Shown here one piece after another: positions 55,491-64,000 of a stretch of DNA of 64,000 bases. Positions within the stretch are counted from its first letter, which is position 1. Each line of letters begins with the position of its first letter. Origin of the DNA: Incurvaria masculella (taxonomy: Eukaryota > Arthropoda > Insecta > Lepidoptera > Incurvariidae). A program made the position numbers and the translations under genes. Where the stretch lies: positions 5,900,001-5,964,000 of the forward strand of contig OX335665.1 of NCBI GenBank assembly GCA_946894095.1, in the 5' to 3' direction. The notes beneath the pieces are model-generated. The model was given only the letters and a program-made list of their open reading frames with translations, was not told where the DNA came from and ran no database searches.

Positions 55491-56568
55491 ATTAAAAAAA
55501 AAAAAATCACAGCGTTCCAATCAAATGCCCGTGAATGTATCTGACCTGGCTTAGTCCTGGTGAATGTCCAAACCTAAATTGGTCCCACCGCAGCACCACG
55601 GAGTCACTTAACACCTAGGGCTAGGTAAACAAACATCGCTGCGATGCACAAAGTTTTGTTTTGTAAATGTTCCCAAACTGTTTTTTTTTTATTTTTAGAT
55701 ATTAAAAAAAAGTTTATTTATTTTCGAGACAGATACCTAAAGAGGTGCATTTTTTAAAATAATAGACAATTCAACAGATATATCTTTACATGACATTATC
55801 TTTAATATTTGCATGTTAGGTAGTATTTTCAATCTGGTTCATGGACGATGGTTTACCGCCCGAAAATATTCTGTGATTCTAGAAATCTATGAAACATTTT
55901 GCAAGTGACAGTTATATTATCATATAACTTAGTATAATTTTCTTTTCATAGGTCACTGAAATAAAACTTAGCAGAGGTAAAAATACCCAATCAAGTTATG
56001 GCATCGTCGTCAAAGCAAATACTCATGTCTATACAGACTACACTTTGACTGCAATATTATAACGGTTTTGGGCAAAGACTGATATATCAAAATCCTAAAA
56101 TTTTAAGTACTCATATAATGTAACTGTTTTTGTATGTTTAAAGTTTATAGTTAACGATACTGTGATTCTATAATCTATGAGTGATGCAAACAAGTATGAT
56201 TAATAAAATGAGAATATAAAATATGTAGTCATTAAACACTTTGTTTTATTTTTAGGGTTGCCATACCTGGACGTGCTTTTTGTCTAAATTTTCGAACTAA
56301 AGGATGAAGTAGTATGATATATTTTCAAATTATAGTCAAATTTAAGAAATTTCTGATAATATTTTTTTGGAACCGGACCTGGATTCCTACTACAAACCCT
56401 ATCGAGAGTTCCAAAGTAATCTCAAAGTGAATTCCTCGCCTGAGTACACCCCTGATTGAACTGAACTGGGAAATCCCAGAATTGGCCTCCAATCGGGTCC
56501 TTCAGATAGCGAATCATCCATATTTTAAGGGGATTATTTTAGGCTTTGAATGAAATACAGATTTATTA
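55491..56568. other. Space between the convergent CARNMT1 and KTI12 ends
   Basis: AT-rich. Plus-strand AATAAA signals near 55968 and 56200 could end CARNMT1; the complement of AATAAA near 56562 and 56243 could end KTI12. No gene. Confidence 0.45.
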
Positions 56569-56844
56569 TCACTGATGTATAATAGTGCTGAGGTAGCTGA
56601 CATAATATCTGGGTGTCACGACCGCCGGATCCTTCGCTTGGTGGCGAGCGAACGAGAGGAACTGCCTCCGGAATGCGAGCAGCTTGGGCGGCGTTGCGCA
56701 CTCCAGCAGCGCCGGCTCGAGCGCGCACTCGGGGTAGCCGGCGAGCCGCGCGGAGCCCATCCGCTTGGCATCCAGCAGTTGGGCGTTCACCGCCTGCGTC
56801 ATCCGGTCCAGGTCGTACAGGAAGTTGGTCGCGCTTAACGGCGG
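56569..56844 (-). CDS. KTI12: KTI12 terminal exon
   Basis: Acceptor CTCCCCGCAG|CCG on the minus strand, stop at 56571-56569. Encodes PPLSATNFLYDLDRMTQ and RRQFLSFARHQAKDP to YLSTIIHQ. The antisense open frames here are shadows. Confidence 0.9.
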   Translation of the reverse strand, partial: PPLSATNFLYDLDRMTQAVNAQLLDAKRMGSARLAGYPECALEPALLECATPPKLLAFRRQFLSFARHQAKDPAVVTPRYYVSYLSTIIHQ

Positions 56845-59800
56845 CTGCGGGGAGAATGTCACATTACGCTTGGGTGTGCCTCAATAGCCCAATGGCGCGA
56901 CACTTCGGCGATCGCTCTCCGAAGTAAAGCAACACTGGGTCTGGTCTGGTCTTGGATGGGTGACCATTCGACCGTTGAGAGGCTGGCCGTGGTTCGGATT
57001 CCACGTGAAACTGTAGGTCCCCTTCCTTACTAGGTGGTAGGGTTTAATCCCGCCCGGGTTGGTACCGTCGCACTGAATGAACGATGGTCGAAGCGGCAAT
57101 GAAAATTGTCCGTGTTTTCCATCCAGTTCAATGTAGCCGTGCAATATAAGGAAGGTCCTGGCATGGCACCTAGTTCCCATGTGGTGTGTTAGGCTAATAC
57201 CATGACAGATGGTGTGGTATTAGCCATCCATGTCCAGTCACATAAAAAAAAAAATGCTAGTGTGATATAAGCCATCCATGTCCAGTTATAAAAAATGGAA
57301 TTCTTCAATATGTAGTGCAAGATGTACATACATTCTGCGTGCTCATGTTAGGCGGAGGCGGTTTCTTGAGGTACAGGGCCTTGTATAGAGCATCAGTATC
57401 AAGGGGGTCGTCGGGCTGCACGGTGAACAGGGGACTGTCCCATCGGTGCTGCGAGTTGGGCTCCTCGAACCTGTCCACGGACATGCTGAGATTCAATAAC
57501 AGATCTTGTGCATTACTCAGTCTTCTGACAAGTCTCAAGCACTCTTTAAAATATTCTTAACATATCTTGAGGAGTTCCTGATCCTTAGATTAAGACAGTT
57601 CTTGTATTTATTTCAGTCTCGAGACTTTATCAAGCACTCTTTGACACTACCTTAAACTTATCTAGAGAAATTCCTGATTCTAAGATTCAGACAGTTTTTG
57701 TACTTTATTCAGTCTCCAGACTTTTTCAAGCACTCTTGACACTATCTTTATGTAGAGAAATTCCTGATTCTAAGATTCAGACGGTTCTTGTACTTTATTC
57801 AGTCTTGATATGTTTCTCAAACACTCTTGACACAATCTTAAACTAATCTAAAGAATTTACTGATTCTAGGATTCAGGCAGTTCTTGTAATTTATTCAGTC
57901 TTGAAAAGTTTTCCAGGCACTCTTGACACTATCATAAACATATCTTGAGGAGTTCCTGATCCTTAGATTCAGACAGTTCTTGTACTTTATTCAGTCTTGA
58001 GACGTTTATCAAGCACTTTTAGCACAATCGTAAACATATCTTGAGAAATTCCAAAAGATTCAAAACTGAAATCAAAATTATTTCAAGCAAATGTAGGGTT
58101 ATTTACCTGAACTTAGTCAGTGCTTCGAATACTTCATCCGTGTACGGGGTCCCTTCTGCTACAGATACTTCCTGTTCGTCAACATTGCTATTTTCTTTAT
58201 GTTCACTAGTGCTGTCTTGGTCCGGTAATGTTTCACCAGGTTTTTCACGTGTCCTATTTTCTTCAGAATCTCTTTGCCTTTTCTTGTTTTCCTGTTCCGC
58301 TTCATCGTGGTTTATGATTGTGTAGATTGTGCATTGCGTTGATTTCGAAGCTTTTGACGCGCAGTACAATTCATATCGGAATCCTGGAGATTAAATCATT
58401 AATAGGTTCAAGAATAATAATAATTTCTTTATTTAGGTACAAACGGCATCACCCTAACTGCTGCATATTGGACTATAACCCACTTATATATATTTTTTAA
58501 TATTTTTATGCCTACTGTGTTAAATGTTAAAAAACACAAACATGCAACATTTAAAAATACAACTACATAAAATCCATAAATACTTGATATCGGTTTAAGT
58601 TTACAGTTGTCTGATGGAGTTCTTTTCTTTTTTTTGCATTGCAAAGTTGTCTAGAGTGCCTCCGTACCAAGATGATTACGCATTGCGTCTACCCCTTGGT
58701 CTGAATTGGGTGCTCACAAAAATATTCGTGCAAACACCTGGTCCGAATCAGTATTCACGAATACTACAATATTTGCGATATCAAATCGGACCGATTGTGA
58801 GCGTGCTAACGGTGCTCACAAAATAACCCCCAACTATTATTTGAAGTTGCTTCAACAAAAAAGAGTATTTAATGTTCAACAATGAACAATTTGCAAGCGG
58901 ATAACTATATTATACAATATAATAATATAATAATATAATTATGTGGCAATTAGAATTATGATGAAGGTGATTTTGAAATGTTGATAGAAATAGAATTTGG
59001 CAAACAGGAGAAATAGTAGTAGAACGACAATGGAGAGAGCGCGCATATGTTACGTAGTTACAGCAGCTAAAGGGCGAGCGAAAGCGGTGACGCGTTTTAT
59101 TTTATATTCTTGCAGTATCAAAATCAAATTTGCCGCGCGATCTATGGCTACCGCTGACAGCGCTCACGGTTTTGCCCTGAGCACCGTAAGCACTTGAACG
59201 ATGACGTCATCGTGACGTCATACCTCACAATCTCGCATTTGTGAGCACTGTAAGCGCGTCTCGGACCAGCTGTATTCACGCTGTCAGCGTTTAAGAACGG
59301 CCCGTAAGCTATGCTCCCCATACAAACGTAGTTTACTTATCATTTAAAAACCGCTGTTCCAATTAAATTGATATTTAATATCTAAAATCAGGGAACCAAT
59401 ATCTGTGTCTGCATGCTTTTGTTTTTTTGAAAAATCCAAACCGAATCAGATGAAAGCAAAAACAAAATCTTCATACTAATTTTGTTTTCTCTGTGGTTTG
59501 ACTCAGTACATATTTATGGAAAAAACAATGGCATGCAGACACAGATATTTGTTGCCAGATATGTGATACCAAATATCAAGTAAATTGCTACAGTGGTTTT
59601 CAAATGATATTAGTAAACTACGTTTGTATGGGGGGCGAAATTTTCTGATGCTTACGGGGGCACCTTAAGCGCAATTCGGACCATAGCCCTAGTTTGCCCA
59701 CACCTGTGCGGTATAGAACGCCTGGCAGTAAGTGCTGAACAGACTCTGCTTTATCTGCCTGAAGCACTGCGCAGCTCGTGGTTTGGGGGCTAGAGGACTT

Positions 59801-60691
59801 GCCTTTTACGCGAGAGTACAAATCCTCACCCACCTCGTGCACCGCTTTCTTTCTCTTTCCGAGTTGGATAAGTGCATTTCGCTACGAATGCGAGCCGTAC
59901 AATGGTTTGGAACCCACGTTAAACTGTAGGTCCCCTTCCCCTACTCAGTGGTAGGACTAAGCCCGCCCGGGTGGACATTGGATGAAACTATTGTTGAAAC
60001 GGCGGTTTTTTCCATTCAGGTTTTTTTTTTTATGTGACTGGACATGGATGGCTAATACCACACCTTCTGTCATGGTATCAGCCCAACACACCACATGGGA
60101 ACTAGGTGCCATGCCAGGACCTTCCTTATATTGCACGGCTACATTGAACTGGATGGAAAACACGGACAATTTTCATTGCCGCTTCGACCATCGTTCATCC
60201 AATGCGATGGTACCAACCCGGGCGGGATGAACCCTCCCACCTAGTAAGTAAGGAAGGGGACCTACAGTTTAACGTGGAATCCGAACCACGGCCAGCCTCT
60301 CTTAACGGTCGAATGGTCACCCATCCAAGACCAGACCGGACCCAGCGTTGCTTAACTTCGGAGAGCGATCGCCGAAGTGTCGCGCCACTGGGCCACTGAG
60401 GCTGACAAGGTTCAGTGTAACTGTGCTCATTTAGGAAGGTCCTGGCATGGCACCTAATTCCTTTGGGAGTATGGTGCATTGAGCTAATATCATAACGGTA
60501 GTTGTGTGGTGTTAGCCATGCATGCCAGGTTTCATAAAAAAATGTTGTTTAAAATTTACCTTTGATATAGTTGCTCCCGTCCAATATGACCACATTGTCT
60601 TTCCCTATAAGTTTGATGACTTCAGACTTGAGCACCCCTCTCACTCTCTTCTCCTTCTGTGAGTCGAGGTATGTCGCATTCTTCTCATAGC
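56569..60691 (-). CDS. KTI12: KTI12 homologue, last four exons (5' exon missing)
   Basis: Four minus-strand exons (60691-60560, 58383-58107, 57485-57332, 56844-56569) join in frame to about 279 codons. The sequence follows KTI12: LKSEVIKLIGKDNVVILDGS with NYIKGFRYELYCASKASKST, then an acidic linker, TPYTDEVFEALTKF, RFEEPNSQHRWDSPLFTVQP, ALYLKKPPPPNMSTQ and SATNFLYDLDRMTQAVNAQL. KTI12 is a PSTK-like P-loop ATPase that works with Elongator in wobble-uridine modification of tRNA. The P-loop exon (GxxxSGKT) is not between 60692 and 64000, so it should lie right of the window. Confidence 0.9.
56868..57252 (+). repeat. 5S-rRNA-headed SINE
   Basis: The head CTCTCCGAAGTAAAGCAAC, GGTCTTGGATGGGTGACC resembles the 5' half and internal promoter of 5S rRNA; then the body and tail shared with the tRNA-headed copies (GGTAGGGTTTAATCCCGCCC, GGAAGGTCCTGGCATGGCAC) and poly(A). 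In a KTI12 intron. Confidence 0.8.
57332..57485 (-). CDS. KTI12: KTI12 exon (third visible)
   Basis: Acceptor GAATCTCAG|C, donor CAGAAT|GTATGT on the minus strand. MSVDRFEEPNSQHRWDSPLF to PPPPNMSTQN. Confidence 0.88.
57486..58070 (-). repeat. Tandem repeat in a KTI12 intron, about five units
   Basis: Units of roughly 100-120 bp with AGATTCAGACAGTTCTTGTA, CTTTATTCAGTCT, AAGCACTCTTGACAC and ATCTTGAGGAGTTCCTGAT. The unit next to the exon (57486-57580) contains the splice acceptor region itself, so the array consists of copies of the intron end. Confidence 0.8.
58107..58383 (-). CDS. KTI12: KTI12 exon (second visible)
   Basis: Acceptor ATCTCCAG|GA, donor TTCAG|GTAAAT on the minus strand. FRYELYCASKASKSTQCTIY, an acidic/Lys-rich linker, GTPYTDEVFEALTKF. 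Confidence 0.9.
58384..59290. other. KTI12 intron, middle part
   Basis: AT-rich, with GC-rich stretches at 58660-58810 and 59140-59280 that share GTGAGC and GGTGCTCAC motifs in both directions, perhaps arms of a worn DNA element. No exon. Confidence 0.35.
59291..59668. mobile_element. TTAA-flanked MITE, family 4
   Basis: TTAA at 59291-59294 and 59665-59668. Long inverted arms: CCCCATACAAACGTAGTTTA at 59317 and its complement at 59614-59633, plus CCCGTAAGC at the outer ends. Non-coding. Confidence 0.75.
59766..60545 (+). repeat. tRNA-headed SINE with a 5S-headed SINE inserted
   Basis: 59766-60020 is a plus-strand tRNA-headed copy and 60406-60545 its tail (CCTGGCATGGCACCTAATTC). Between them a full minus-strand 5S-headed copy (60024-60405) is inserted, with AGGTT on both sides as probable duplication. 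Confidence 0.8.
60024..60405 (-). repeat. 5S-rRNA-headed SINE, full copy
   Basis: On the minus strand it begins with a head containing GATCGCTCTCCGAAGTTAAG and CTTGGATGGGTGACC, then the family body and tail with poly(A) (poly(T) at 60018-60029). Confidence 0.82.
60560..60691 (-). CDS. KTI12: KTI12 exon (first visible)
   Basis: Acceptor TTCATACAG|GC, donor ATCAAAG|GTAAAT on the minus strand. YEKNATYLDSQKEKRVRGVL and KSEVIKLIGKDNVVILDGSN. Upstream residues come from a missing 5' exon. Confidence 0.9.
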
Positions 60692-61225
60692 CTGTATGAA
60701 AAACATTTTCATTTAGCGTCAAAGTAGATGGCGCCACAGTGTGTGTAGTTATTTATGTTATAACACCTCAAGCAAAGGAATTATGTATTTAATCTCATAA
60801 AACATTATTACAAAAGTAAGCTGGAATTGCTTAGTTAGTTAGTTAGTTGGGCGGTTGTTGTCCGCACTCAACTTACTGCCACAGAGAGGTCATTGTGCGT
60901 ATGAAATTGCTTAGATAATTAAATTAGTCTCATCAAGTTAGTAACGGACAACAGATTTCTTATTAAAGGGTTGCGTGCGTCCATGTACCTAGATGGCGCC
61001 ACAGTTGTTCGTTGCTATTTCTGCTATAAAACTCTTAACAAATAGGAAGTAACAACCTATAACTAAATTGTCAAGCACACTACGCCCTTATGTATTTTAT
61101 ATTTATATATATTTAATCACACATCATTTGTGAGATGATTATGAGGCATAGTGCAAGAAGTTGCAAATTGTTAATGAGAACTTTTTGCACACATCCTCAG
61201 AATTGTCTATGTGACTCCAGCTTAT
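60692..61225. other. KTI12 intron 1, left part
   Basis: AT-rich with a TTAGTTAGTTAGTTGGGCGG run at 60832. No exon or P-loop coding sequence found on the minus strand. Confidence 0.4.
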
Positions 61226-61503
61226 TTTTGGGTTCCGTACCCAAAGAGGGAAAACGGAACCCTATTACTATGCCTCCGCTGTCCGTCGGTCCGTCTGTCA
61301 CAGGGCTACATCTTATGAACCGTAATAGGTAGGCAGCTGAAATTTTCACAGAGTGTGTATTTATTTTGCCGCTATAACAACAAATAGGTAAAAACAAAAA
61401 AAAATAAAGGGGGGTCCCATACAAAAAACTTGATTTTTGTGTGTTTTGTATGATGGTACGAAACCCTTCGTGTGCGAGTCCGACTCGCACTTGGCCAGTT
61501 TTT
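61226..61503 (-). repeat. Dispersed repeat with GTTCCG ends
   Basis: Reverse copy from TTTTTGGGTTCCGTACCC to GACTCGCACTTGGCCAGT with a short GTCC run. Confidence 0.7.
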
Positions 61504-61532
61504 AATGTAATTGTTTAATGAGACAAAATACA

Positions 61533-62821
61533 TATTAGGTTGGGGAAAAAGTTTCTTCGCATTTTTTAAGAAAATTCAAAACATTTTTTAATATGGTTTA
61601 TTTACATTTAACTAAAGTATGTAGGTACCATTTTGTTCGATAACTTTTTGCCATCTTGTAAGTAGGGACATGATCCCATTGCTATAGAAATATTGGGACT
61701 TCTGATCAATATTCCGCGACAAGTGGTTTTGGCAGTCCTCTCGTGATGTTAACCTGACACTGCCTAAAGAATTCTGAAGAGACCTAAGCAGGTGGAAATC
61801 TGAAGGTGCAAGGTCAGGACTATACGGCGGATGCATTAACACCTCCCAGCCAAACTCTCTTAGTTTTTGCTGAGTGGCTAAAGATGTGTGAGGTCTAGCG
61901 TTATCATGATGAAAAACCACACCCCTTCTGTTGATTAATTCCGGCCGCTTTCTCTCAACTTCTTGCTTTAATCTCATCAGTTGTTCGCAGTAGAGTTCAG
62001 AATCGATGGTCCTGCCTGGTGGTAACAGCTCATAATGAATAATGCCCTTCCAATCCCACCACACACACAGCATCACCTTGTTGCGAGTTAACCCGGGTTT
62101 CGCCACAGTCTGTGAAGCTTGACCGGCCTTTGACCACGACCTTTTTCGCACGTTCTTGTCGTACGTGATCCACTTTTCATCACCAGTTATCAGCTTCTTC
62201 AAAAATGGTTCGGTTTCATTACGTCGTAATAAAGAATCACAAATGAGTACACGGTTCATTAGGTTTCTTTCAGTGAGCTCGTGAGGTACCCAAATATCGA
62301 GCTTTTTTGTGTACCCAGTTTTTTTCAAATGCGCCAAAACTGTTTTGTGGTCAATTCCTAGTTCTTCAGCTACGTCGTAACTACTGATATGCCGATCTTG
62401 CTCCACTTTTTCAAAAATGGCATCCATTTTATCCGTAATAGGGCGACCAGAGCGACGTGCATCTTTGACATCAAAATTTCCGGATTGAAAACGCTTAAAC
62501 CAAATTTGTGCTACTCTCACAGACACTGCACTAGGTCCATAAACATCGCAAATTTTTTTCGCGGCTTGCGTTGCATTTTTACCTTTTTTGTAGTAAAATT
62601 TTAAAATGTATCGAATTTCTTCATTAGATTCACTCATTTTGACAGTACGAAAAACCAATGAGAATCACACATTTTCCTAATTTGAATTTGGAATTATGTT
62701 CTTTAAAATTTAAACTTTCAATGATACCAAAACCAGCCAGATACAAATAGTATAGCCAAAGAGATTTTATTACAAGTTCATACATACTATAATGCGAAAA
62801 GACTTTTTCCCCGACCTATTA
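61533..62821 (-). mobile_element. cecropia-type mariner, copy 2 (intact)
   Basis: 1285 bp between TA duplications, terminal repeats TTAGGTTGGGGAAAAAGT and near complement. It carries an intact transposase (61612-62637). By eye it differs from copy 1 at only a small number of positions. Confidence 0.95.
61612..62637 (-). CDS. Mariner transposase (cecropia-type, DD34D)
   Basis: 341 codons from [18 protein letters not shown]; an earlier in-frame ATG at 62658 adds seven residues, but family members usually start near MS. N-terminal helix-turn-helix pair (residues 10-110, ending with the WVPHEL motif), then the catalytic core with Asp in [18 protein letters not shown] and SPDLAPSD; 34 residues lie between the second and third. 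It cuts the element at its TIRs and moves it to TA sites. The sequence is close to Hsmar1/SETMAR-type transposases. Full length and without stops, so it could be active. Confidence 0.93.
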   Translation of the reverse strand: MSESNEEIRYILKFYYKKGKNATQAAKKICDVYGPSAVSVRVAQIWFKRFQSGNFDVKDARRSGRPITDKMDAIFEKVEQDRHISSYDVAEELGIDHKTVLAHLKKTGYTKKLDIWVPHELTERNLMNRVLICDSLLRRNETEPFLKKLITGDEKWITYDKNVRKRSWSKAGQASQTVAKPGLTRNKVMLCVWWDWKGIIHYELLPPGRTIDSELYCEQLMRLKQEVERKRPELINRRGVVFHHDNARPHTSLATQQKLREFGWEVLMHPPYSPDLAPSDFHLLRSLQNSLGSVRLTSREDCQNHLSRNIDQKSQYFYSNGIMSLLTRWQKVIEQNGTYIL

Positions 62822-63120
62822 AACGAATAATGTGCTCGCCACTAAAGTTATATTTTGTAATTTTCTATGTTCGAGGACTTATAGCAGACATAACTACAAA
62901 CGACTTTGGCGCCATAATTTTGTCATCATTCGAGAGCGAATAGTACTAATGGTTGAATCGTAAACGTTTTTAGTCGTAGCTATGGAGCATGGACACAATG
63001 TGGTAACTTTCAGAAATCATGTTTTAATCTCAATAAACACATTTTATTGTTATAAACACAGAACACATGCAAATACACAACAAAAAACAGATACATATAA
63101 AAAAAACATGACAATTCTAC

Positions 63121-63670
63121 TTAAGGTGGCCCAACCCGGCGGGCCTAACTCATTCGCGGGCACGGTACAAAACCGTGCTGTTGCGCTCTGGGACCTTCTC
63201 TGTTTCAAAGAATAAGACAGGCTCCGTGATGATGAAGATGCAACATATCTACAAAAAAGACAATGTGCATAGTGTATGATTTGGTAAAATTTACAAAAAA
63301 TTTAATTTCAAAACGACTTATAGCTAAAAGTAAACCACGACCGCTGTAGTAAAAAATCTAACAAAAACCAAATAGATTATAAATCTTGATTAAATAAGCT
63401 ATGTCTGATGACTAATCTTTTTACGATGTTCTTACTTTATCATTGCGTAATCCACCTCCAAAGTTATTGTATAAAACGCGCGAAAAATTCGAACTTTCGG
63501 ACCTTATAACTTAGAAACCAAACACAATTTTACAATGCCAATGGTCATCAGACATCTAGTTCGATGAAATAAAGCTATTTTGAGCAAAATTTTGGATCTC
63601 TGACAAGAAATATGGGCGTGATTTTCTTTCCCCTTTTGTATGGGGAGATGAGCGGGTTGGGCCACCTTAA
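63121..63670 (+). mobile_element. TTAA-flanked MITE, family 1, full copy
   Basis: TTAAGGTGGCCCAACCCGG to CGGGTTGGGCCACCTTAA, the best-preserved copy; its TIRs match for about 16 bases. Confidence 0.88.
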
Positions 63671-64000
63671 CCCTTACCAACAGTAATCATAAATAAAAAA
63701 GTTCTTCAAAGTCAGCTGAAGCTGCTATGGTCCCTAAGACACTTTTTCTAATACTATTTGGAAAGGGATTCCAAGACACGCGCGAAAATAAATTTTAACA
63801 GCCGTATTCAGAGTGGGGGACTTACTTTCATACGCCGGACTAAACCGGTTTTTGTATGGTTAGTCAGGTGATAATCTTATACTAAGTTTTGACAGGTTCC
63901 CTCTGAATACCACTGAAAAACATTAAATGCCTGCTAAACACGATAAAAACACGCATTTCTTTCGTGTTGCACAGTTTAAAAAAACATATTTTTGAGTCGT
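63671..64000. other. Right edge
   Basis: A tiny GTATTCAGAG MITE at 63804-63910; otherwise nothing recognised. Confidence 0.45.

Noticed and set aside
60290..60405. 5S rRNA gene
   Set aside because: Only part of a 5S sequence, joined to a SINE body with poly(A).

Overview
The window looks like a piece of an insect nuclear genome, most probably a moth or butterfly (inference). It has split genes with GT-AG introns, many mariner, piggyBac-type, BEL/Pao, Copia and CR1/Jockey-like elements, and SINEs with tRNA- or 5S-rRNA-like heads. Nothing in it looks bacterial or viral. Three host genes are visible, plus a possible THAP exon; the rest is transposons, repeats and unassigned AT-rich DNA.

Left third (1-32.3 kb). 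A first exon for an unknown secreted protein lies on the minus strand at 2074-2598. A BEL/Pao LTR retrotransposon spans 3517-32251. Its two 526-bp LTRs appear identical and it has an ATATG target duplication. It is split between gag and protease by a 22,042-bp block (5519-27560). That block has inverted termini (TGT...ACA), is flanked on both sides by CCGG, and its removal with one CCGG brings gag and pol back into one reading frame. These are the published hallmarks of Ginger1 DNA transposons, but no Ginger transposase is visible inside. The block instead carries old genomic material: a 2.5-kb array of a 100-bp satellite, RT fossils, a dead Tc1/mariner element, SINEs and MITEs.

Middle (32.3-40 kb). 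A telomere-like hairpin, an element with 240-bp inverted arms around a CpG-rich centre, and a Copia element with identical 142-bp LTRs, a CAAAC target duplication and a Drosophila copia-type half-tRNA-iMet primer site. The end of the Copia ORF is broken by a 485-bp insertion. A dead non-LTR RT fragment follows.

Right third (40-64 kb). A complete nine-exon gene for carnosine N-methyltransferase (CARNMT1, 409 codons, 40094-54630, plus strand) faces KTI12 (minus strand, last four exons 56569-60691; the P-loop exon lies outside the window) tail to tail. The CARNMT1 exon that holds SAM-binding motif I is present in six full copies plus a broken seventh. The copies are separated by only 24 nt, each with its own splice acceptor and donor. 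The CARNMT1 3' UTR and one KTI12 intron each hold a tandem array. Two almost identical cecropia-type mariners sit in introns of the two genes; the one in KTI12 has an intact transposase. At least four families of TTAA-flanked MITEs and a SINE family with exchangeable heads fill the introns.
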